A stretch of DNA of 9,906 nucleotides from Deltaproteobacteria bacterium. GTDB lineage: Bacteria > Desulfobacterota > Desulfobacteria > Desulfobacterales > ETH-SRB1. This document shows, piece after piece, positions 6,147 through 9,906 of this stretch (position 1 is the first letter of the stretch; each line of letters begins with the position of its first letter). The notes under the pieces are model-generated. The model was not told where the DNA came from and searched no databases. It was given only the letters and a program-made list of their open reading frames with translations. The stretch lies in the NCBI GenBank assembly GCA_019309665.1, contig JAFDFV010000034.1:1-9906 (forward strand). The letters run 5' to 3'. The translations under genes were made by a program, and so were the position numbers.

Positions 6147-6571
6147 CAGGCTACGATACCATATTGTATTTGGCCTAAAAGATTACGAACCAAATCGTTT
6201 CCAGTTCTGAATTTCAGCAATTCAATCGGTTTTCTTTGCCCCAGCGCTTTATTGGCTATATTTAACCATTTTATGAAAGTATCACGATCCTCAAACACAT
6301 CGAATCCAAGGCGGATTATTTCAGTAAGTTGAATCATACTCTCTGATACAATGGGATTTAACTTTTTATCGTTTTCATATCTCTGGAATGTTCTTAAAGA
6401 TGTTGCCGTTAATTCTGCAAGGTCTTTTTGGGTAAGAGCCAGAACTTTTCCAATACGGCTTAATGCCCCTTTTGTTAATCCCTTTTGACTTATTTTAATA
6501 ATATCAAGTGGATTTTTAATGTGTATGCTTTCTAATTCATTCCCAAGTAAAGTTGAAACGGTTGTAGGCAT
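6146..6571 (-). CDS. Xre/MbcA/ParS-type antitoxin (DUF2384), partner of RES toxin
   Basis: 141 residues. Residues ~36-66 form a helix-turn-helix (SRIGKVLALTQKDLAELT, then TSLRTFQRYE). Residues ~95-141 form the toxin-binding DUF2384 domain, with the classic pattern W-L-x-x-x-N-x-A-L-G-x-x-K-P-I-E-L-L and the end GIVA. In intact modules this protein blocks the RES active site and, with the toxin, represses its own promoter. GGGGAG lies seven bases before the ATG. Antitoxin before toxin with a 1-base overlap is the canonical order. Here the toxin is truncated, so the antitoxin is an orphan. It may still act as a DNA-binding regulator or neutralise related toxins elsewhere. A palindrome at 6660-6677 is a possible operator. 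Confidence 0.88.
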   Translation of the reverse strand: MPTTVSTLLGNELESIHIKNPLDIIKISQKGLTKGALSRIGKVLALTQKDLAELTATSLRTFQRYENDKKLNPIVSESMIQLTEIIRLGFDVFEDRDTFIKWLNIANKALGQRKPIELLKFRTGNDLVRNLLGQIQYGIVA

Positions 6572-6659
6572 AATTATCTCCCCAAGGTGTCATTTCAAAC
6601 CTCGCTAAAATTGCCCCAAAATGGCCTCTTTTTGTGGACACTATTCATGAGAAGATCGA

Positions 6660-6677
6660 ATGATTTTATGAAATCAT
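6660..6677. promoter_or_regulatory. Palindrome upstream of the antitoxin, possible operator
   Basis: ATGATTT-TATG-AAATCAT has perfect 7-bp arms. A further ATGATTTCA half-site lies at 6691-6699. The position is about 90 bases upstream of the antitoxin ATG. Xre-type antitoxins bind palindromes in their own promoters, so self-regulation is plausible; a placed -10/-35 pair could not be defined. Confidence 0.35.
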
Positions 6678-7141
6678 GTAAAAAAAGGTAATGATTTCAG
6701 ATCAGCCTCCTTCGCAAAATGTCCAAAAATTATGCAATGGACATTGCGAGAATGTGAAAAATCTTAATATCTTTGTTAAATCAATAGGATATAAAAAATA
6801 CATGAAAAATTACGAGTTTTCCTAATAACTGTTTATCTATGTTATCAACGGGTTACGATGTCTGTTTTGTGGTGCATGTCCAACTTCCTAAAAAATAAGC
6901 AAGTTTTTCATAAATGCCATTTAAACAGTGTGTTATGGACTTTTAGTGACCTTTCCAACTTTTCGATTTTAGGTTCAAATAAGAATGAGTTATTACTATC
7001 ACATTACAACGTGAGTAATAATTGCAAAATCGATTTTATCTTCAGAAAAAATGGCATTGAAAGTTTTGCCTGAATATAAGGGGGTAAAATGACCTTATTA
7101 CTTTCATAATCCAAAAAAACTAGTTATATTTTGTTTTACTT

Positions 7142-7192
7142 AGATAGTTATTGAATATCTGCAAAGTTGTTTGGATAAAACTATAACTATCT
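7142..7192. repeat. Inverted repeat AGATAGTTAT / ATAACTATCT
   Basis: Perfect 10-bp arms at 7142-7151 and 7183-7192 with a 31-base spacer. It lies beyond the stop of the TPR-PDZ gene, but about 170 bases away and without a T-tract, so it is unlikely to be that gene's terminator. Confidence 0.45.
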
Positions 7193-7362
7193 GAAATTAT
7201 ACGTTACGAGGTCTGTTATAGTTGATTTTTCAAATATCTTGCTGAAGTTTAGACAATTATTATAATCGAATTTCAAGTCGATCCCTTTTAATTTCGTCAA
7301 TATGTTAAATTATTTTAATTTGTTATAATAATATTCGAAGTTCTTAACCGGACACTACTGGA

Positions 7363-8811
7363 TTAAATTGGCATAAAACCAGCGCCTAAATCACCTTTTG
7401 GTATAGTAGTAACTTTCTTGTAAAAACGTCCATTTTTATCCATTCGGAGATAAGTAATTTCTATAGAGTCACTTCGCGGTGCATTTTTTAAAGCGGATAC
7501 AAAATCATTCATGTTGCTTATATCTTTCTCCCAATAACTAACTAAAATATCACCAACTTTTAAACCTGCTTGCCTTGCTTTACTTCCTTTATCTATATGA
7601 TAAATATAAATACCACCTTCAAGGGAAAGCATTCCAAGTTGAATAGTGAATTTTTGGGCTATAGTTGAATAATGATAGGCAGTTGGGTCAGTTTTAGAAA
7701 ACATTTCACCATATCGTGAAAAAGCTGCAACAGCTTCTGTGATACGTCCAAGCTGTCTTAGTGATATAGCCTTTCCAACGACTTCACTCCAGCTATCTGT
7801 GGATTTAATTTTAAGTAATTCATTAATTTCTTTATATTGTTCGAGTTTTGCATTACGCAACTGTTTACCTTCTTCCAATAAAACTGCTTTTTCTAAACCA
7901 AATTTTTCTGATCGATCTACTAACCTGTCTAATAAAGTGTTTGCCTGTGCATCGTTTATTAATTGAATAGGTTCTAAATTTTTAAGTAATTTCAATTTAT
8001 TAATTGCATTATCTGGTATATATTTATAATTGTCTTTCAAATCTTTTAATATTTGAAGTCCTTGCACATAGGCTATAACTGATCGATTTTTCAGAATATT
8101 AAATGCTAAGTTAATTCGTCTATTATTATAATCAGATTGTTTTTTATCATCTTGAACACTTGTAGATGCTACATATGATAACGTATCAAATAATGATTCA
8201 GTAGCTCTTTGCACCTCTGCAAGTTGATCATAGAATTTGTTAACTTTTACAGGATCTATTCCGCTCTCTTTCAGGTTTTGAATAAGTGATTGACCAAATT
8301 CTATACGCAATGGGCTACTATTCATAGCTTGGCGTAAAGAGGTGATTTGCTGTTCTGCAATTAGTTGATTATAGCCTGTTGCGAATTGTTTTTTTATAGA
8401 GGGTGCAACTTTTTCTCGTACTTTATTTAATTCTTTAGCGAAATCATCTGGTTCAAGCGCTTCTTTGACGTATTCCAATCGATTATCAATATTTAAAATG
8501 TTTGCTAATACTTCACTATCAACTAATTGCCTTGCTTTATTAATTTTTTTCTCCAATCGTTTAACATCAAAAACATTTTGCAATCCTGCATAAAAAAAGC
8601 CCGCTAAAATAGTAATTATTGCTATAATAAAACCATAGCGAAGTAACACTTGAATAGCTTTGCTTCCTTCTCTTTTAGATAGAGTAGGTATAATCCCTGA
8701 ATTTATTAGAATTTTATGAATTCCAAAAAATAGAAAAAGAACAAAACCCGTTAAAGAAAAAGGATTATTTAAGTAAGGAACGATTTTTTCAAAAAATTTG
8801 TATTCTTCCAT
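7363..8811 (-). CDS. Membrane-anchored protein with TPR-like and PDZ domains, function unknown
   Basis: 482 residues from ATG 8811, which has a weak GAAAG ribosome site eight bases upstream. GTG at 8820 would add three residues; a stop lies just above. Counting from the ATG, two membrane helices fall at ~17-37 (TGFVLFLFFGIHKILI) and ~57-77 (FIIAIITILAGFFYAGL). A long Lys/Glu-rich helical region (~80-330) looks coiled. A TPR-like helix pair lies at ~340-390 (GKAISLRQLGRITEAVAAF). A C-terminal PDZ domain (~395-482) carries SKARQAGLKVGDILVSY, the usual ligand-groove segment. No protease, kinase or nuclease motif is seen. PDZ domains bind protein C-termini; a scaffold or adaptor at the inner membrane is inference. 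Codons are much more AT-rich than in the YD-repeat gene, suggesting transfer. It stands alone, with a RAYT relic at its 5' end. Confidence 0.8.
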   Translation of the reverse strand: MEEYKFFEKIVPYLNNPFSLTGFVLFLFFGIHKILINSGIIPTLSKREGSKAIQVLLRYGFIIAIITILAGFFYAGLQNVFDVKRLEKKINKARQLVDSEVLANILNIDNRLEYVKEALEPDDFAKELNKVREKVAPSIKKQFATGYNQLIAEQQITSLRQAMNSSPLRIEFGQSLIQNLKESGIDPVKVNKFYDQLAEVQRATESLFDTLSYVASTSVQDDKKQSDYNNRRINLAFNILKNRSVIAYVQGLQILKDLKDNYKYIPDNAINKLKLLKNLEPIQLINDAQANTLLDRLVDRSEKFGLEKAVLLEEGKQLRNAKLEQYKEINELLKIKSTDSWSEVVGKAISLRQLGRITEAVAAFSRYGEMFSKTDPTAYHYSTIAQKFTIQLGMLSLEGGIYIYHIDKGSKARQAGLKVGDILVSYWEKDISNMNDFVSALKNAPRSDSIEITYLRMDKNGRFYKKVTTIPKGDLGAGFMPI

Positions 8812-8824
8812 AACGGGCACTTTC

Positions 8825-8957
8825 GGGACATTAGTTTATAAGTTACTGTTAAGCTTTTAACGAGTAATTGTGGCGTATAACTAATTGCTCTCCGCGTTTA
8901 ACCGATAAACTGACTGCGGGTTGCGAGATCTTCAGCTTTTGCCCTAATTCGTTTTGA
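8825..8957 (-). pseudogene. Second RAYT relic: transposase C-terminus and element end
   Basis: This stretch aligns with 4034-4170 at roughly 90% identity by eye; the main difference is a 4-base GTAC missing after GGGAC. Its minus-strand frame gives NELGQKLKISQPAVSLSVKR then GEQLVIRHNYSLKA and TAA at 8849-8851, the helix-turn-helix tail of a REP-associated tyrosine transposase. Homology stops at ~8957-8966, about 30 bases past the end of DUF2442. No opposite inverted repeat is found to the right, so this copy is truncated. Its outer end (GGGAC and the preceding CACTTTC) lies 14 bases before the ATG of the TPR-PDZ gene. Confidence 0.75.
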
Positions 8958-8991
8958 TTTTTCCTGTTCCGCCGAATGCCGAGAGCACAGC

Positions 8992-9240
8992 TCAAGTGCC
9001 TTGTTCGCATTTTTCATATAGTGTTTCTGGAGCAATATCAGCTCCATTCGGCCAAGCAATAGTGCCGCCTTCTATTGAGGCTTTTTTGAAAAACTCTATA
9101 TCGTTGAGCGGTTTAAAAATTGTTCCTCTTTTTAGATACAGAGATAAATCAATTTCGCCTGTTGTGCCATCATCAAAAACGATAGAATAAATATAGTTCT
9201 TTTTATACTTGATTTTTTTTACATCATTCATGTCCCACAT
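8992..9240 (-). CDS. DUF2442 family protein, 82 residues
   Basis: The features are typical of DUF2442: VFDDGTTGEIDLSLYLKRG, then FKPLNDIEFFKKASIEGGTI, and the signature AWPNGADIAPETLYE near the C-terminus. The length is normal for the family. GGAGGA lies seven bases before the ATG at 9240, an excellent ribosome site. The gene starts 15 bases after the stop of a DUF4160 remnant on the same strand. DUF4160-DUF2442 pairs are common in bacteria and are often discussed as toxin-antitoxin-like modules, though their biochemical role is not established. This copy looks intact. Its partner is not, so any pairwise function is probably lost. Confidence 0.85.
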   Translation of the reverse strand: MWDMNDVKKIKYKKNYIYSIVFDDGTTGEIDLSLYLKRGTIFKPLNDIEFFKKASIEGGTIAWPNGADIAPETLYEKCEQGT

Positions 9241-9255
9241 GGTAATTCCTCCGTC

Positions 9256-9444
9256 TTAATCCAGTGGAGATATTTTTTTAATTTTTTTATCATTTCTGGC
9301 CAAATTCCAGTTCTCCATCAACTCACCTGCATACAAATTTACCCATTCTCTTATCAATCTTCTTGCGGTTTTTGATTTTATATCTCCTTTCAAAATATTG
9401 CCATTGAAATCAAAAACAGCCTTTTGGATTTCGATGTTGGACGT
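9256..9444 (-). pseudogene. DUF4160 family protein, 5'-truncated
   Basis: The minus-strand frame upstream of DUF2442 reads IEIQKAVFDFNGNILKGDIK, SKTARRLIREWVNLYAGELM, then ENWNLARNDKKIKKISPLD and TAA at 9256-9258. This matches the later two thirds of DUF4160 proteins (AVFDI-x-G-x-x-x-EG, EW-x-x-x-H-x-x-EL-x-x-NW, and a terminal I-x-PL). The usual first ~25 residues with the PHxH region are missing. An in-frame stop lies at 9445-9447 and no start codon precedes the conserved block. The loss seems confined to the 5' end, with unrelated sequence upstream. Confidence 0.7.
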
Positions 9445-9538
9445 TCATCTTTTTAACAAGCCCGTATGACATAAATGCAAGCTGTGAACATTTACAAAAT
9501 AACTTAGCGCTGATTATGTTCTCCGGCCCCTGATTCCT

Positions 9539-9730
9539 CATAAGCGCTTAAATAAGCATTTTTTTAACCTCAGAAGTAGTTGGAGTAAAACTTACAATTA
9601 GTAATTGATTGTTTACAATTTGTAGTGATAAATTAAGTAGTTATCGACACCGACCTATTTTGTATAATAATCAATAATCAATTGTAAATTACTAATTGTT
9701 AATGATTTCCCCCTTATTTGAGCGCTTATG
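9539..9730. mobile_element. MITE-like element, 192 bp, with terminal inverted repeats
   Basis: The ends 9539-9556 (CATAAGCGCTTAAATAAG) and 9713-9730 are inverted repeats matching at 17 of 18 positions. A second inner pair, ACAATTAGTAATT at 9594-9606 with its exact complement at 9687-9699, makes most of the element foldable. The interior is AT-rich and non-coding. An 11-mer directly abuts both ends: CCCTGATTCCT (9528-9538) and CCCTGATCCCT (9731-9741), 10 of 11 identical. This looks like a target-site duplication. No transposase is present. It is distinct in ends and duplication length from the MITE at 4306-4507. Confidence 0.75.
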
Positions 9731-9774
9731 CCCTGATCCCTGCTCCCTAATCCCCAACCCCCGACACCTGTTTT
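9731..9774. repeat. C-rich degenerate repeat of CCCTRATCCC type
   Basis: CCCTGATCCC, TGCTCCC, TAATCCCC and AACCCCCGAC follow each other, with a related CCCTGATTCC at 9528. On the minus strand this low-complexity stretch supplies the last residues (SGVGD) and stop of the frame ending at 9747. Confidence 0.45.
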
Positions 9775-9902
9775 CTAAAAACAGGATTTTGTAGGATTTC
9801 CTCAAGAGTATCTGAGTGAGCCTGAAGATCTTTCAGGTTATTGAAGTATAATTTTATAATAAATGTATTGCCCTCAAAATTTTTTGGAGGAATCAGTTTC
9901 AT
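9747..9902 (-). CDS. Unrecognised protein, C-terminal part or short gene (51 residues)
   Basis: The minus-strand frame begins with ATG at 9900-9902 and remains open at the window's right edge, so the true start may lie outside. It reads MKLIPPKNFEGNTFIIKLYF, then NNLKDLQAHSDTLEEILQNP and VFRKQVSGVGD, with TAG at 9747-9749. The LQAHSDTLEEILQNPVFRKQ segment looks like a regular amphipathic helix, and codon use is plausible. The end runs into a C-rich repeat, so the last five residues may have been added when the original 3' end was replaced. I do not recognise the family. Confidence 0.4.
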   Translation of the reverse strand: MKLIPPKNFEGNTFIIKLYFNNLKDLQAHSDTLEEILQNPVFRKQVSGVGD

Positions 9903-9906
9903 ATTG

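Larger units (their letters stand above)
6572..7362. other. AT-rich gene-free region
   Basis: About 790 bases without a credible gene. The short open frames are AT-rich with no ribosome sites. It contains the possible antitoxin operator and an inverted pair AATGTCC/GGACATT (6718-6724 with 6739-6745). It also contains two nearly identical 15-mers (6852-6866, 7203-7217) and the inverted repeat 7142-7192. It separates the toxin-antitoxin remnant from the TPR-PDZ gene and is likely acquired or decayed DNA. Confidence 0.55.

Noticed and set aside
6718..6745. AATGTCC/GGACATT pair as an IS3-type end or terminator
   Set aside because: Only a 7-bp stem with a 14-base loop and no T-tract; nothing else of an IS is present.
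6858..7073. 71-residue plus-strand frame in the AT-rich region
   Set aside because: No ribosome site, irregular codon use, and no domain or conserved motif.
7340..7356. TAGTGTCCGGTTAAG just past the TPR-PDZ stop as a possible IS end
   Set aside because: It resembles ends of some IS elements, but no matching second end or transposase is in the window.
1..9906. CRISPR arrays, tRNA or rRNA genes
   Set aside because: No regularly spaced repeats, no cloverleaf or GTTCRANNC signature, and no ribosomal RNA segments were seen on either strand.

Overview
The window reads as an accessory, decaying part of a bacterial chromosome. The gene families suggest a delta-proteobacterium (Desulfobacterota type): a long secreted YD-repeat/Rhs protein with a PEP-CTERM-like leader domain, REP-associated tyrosine transposase relics, DUF2442/DUF4160 and RES/Xre modules, and an RNase H homologue. 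This assignment is inference from style, not from a marker gene. Base composition is split. The Rhs gene and the 4.6-5.3 kb genes use balanced codons, while 6.6-8.8 kb is clearly AT-rich.

Layout: (1) 1-3072, minus strand: the first 1024 residues of a secreted YD-repeat protein, open at the window's left edge. (2) 3073-3821: gene-free, with a 100-bp hairpin element and a thrice-repeated 10-mer. (3) 3822-4521: a 29-residue membrane peptide and the last ~36 codons of a PP2C phosphatase. The phosphatase is cut by a 277-bp internally deleted RAYT (IS200-like) element, which itself carries a 202-bp MITE with a clean 9-bp target duplication. (4) 4777-5301: two unrecognised convergent reading frames around a shared hairpin. 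(5) 5408-6571, minus strand: RNase H-like protein, a RES-toxin/YwbE chimera, and an Xre/MbcA-type antitoxin, so the toxin of this module is broken. (6) 6572-7362: AT-rich, gene-free, with palindromes. (7) 7363-8811: an unrecognised membrane-anchored protein with TPR-like and PDZ domains, its start directly abutting the end of a second RAYT relic (8825-8957). (8) 8992-9444: intact DUF2442 with a 5'-truncated DUF4160 partner. (9) 9528-9741: a second MITE-like element with an 11-bp target duplication. (10) 9747-9902: the tail of an unrecognised minus-strand gene.

Nearly every gene from 3.8 kb rightward is on the minus strand. Several are remnants whose breakpoints coincide with mobile-element ends. 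The main content is therefore a record of nested small-element insertion and gene fusion. The most notable intact gene of unknown role is the TPR-PDZ membrane protein. No complete, recognisable new multi-gene system is visible.
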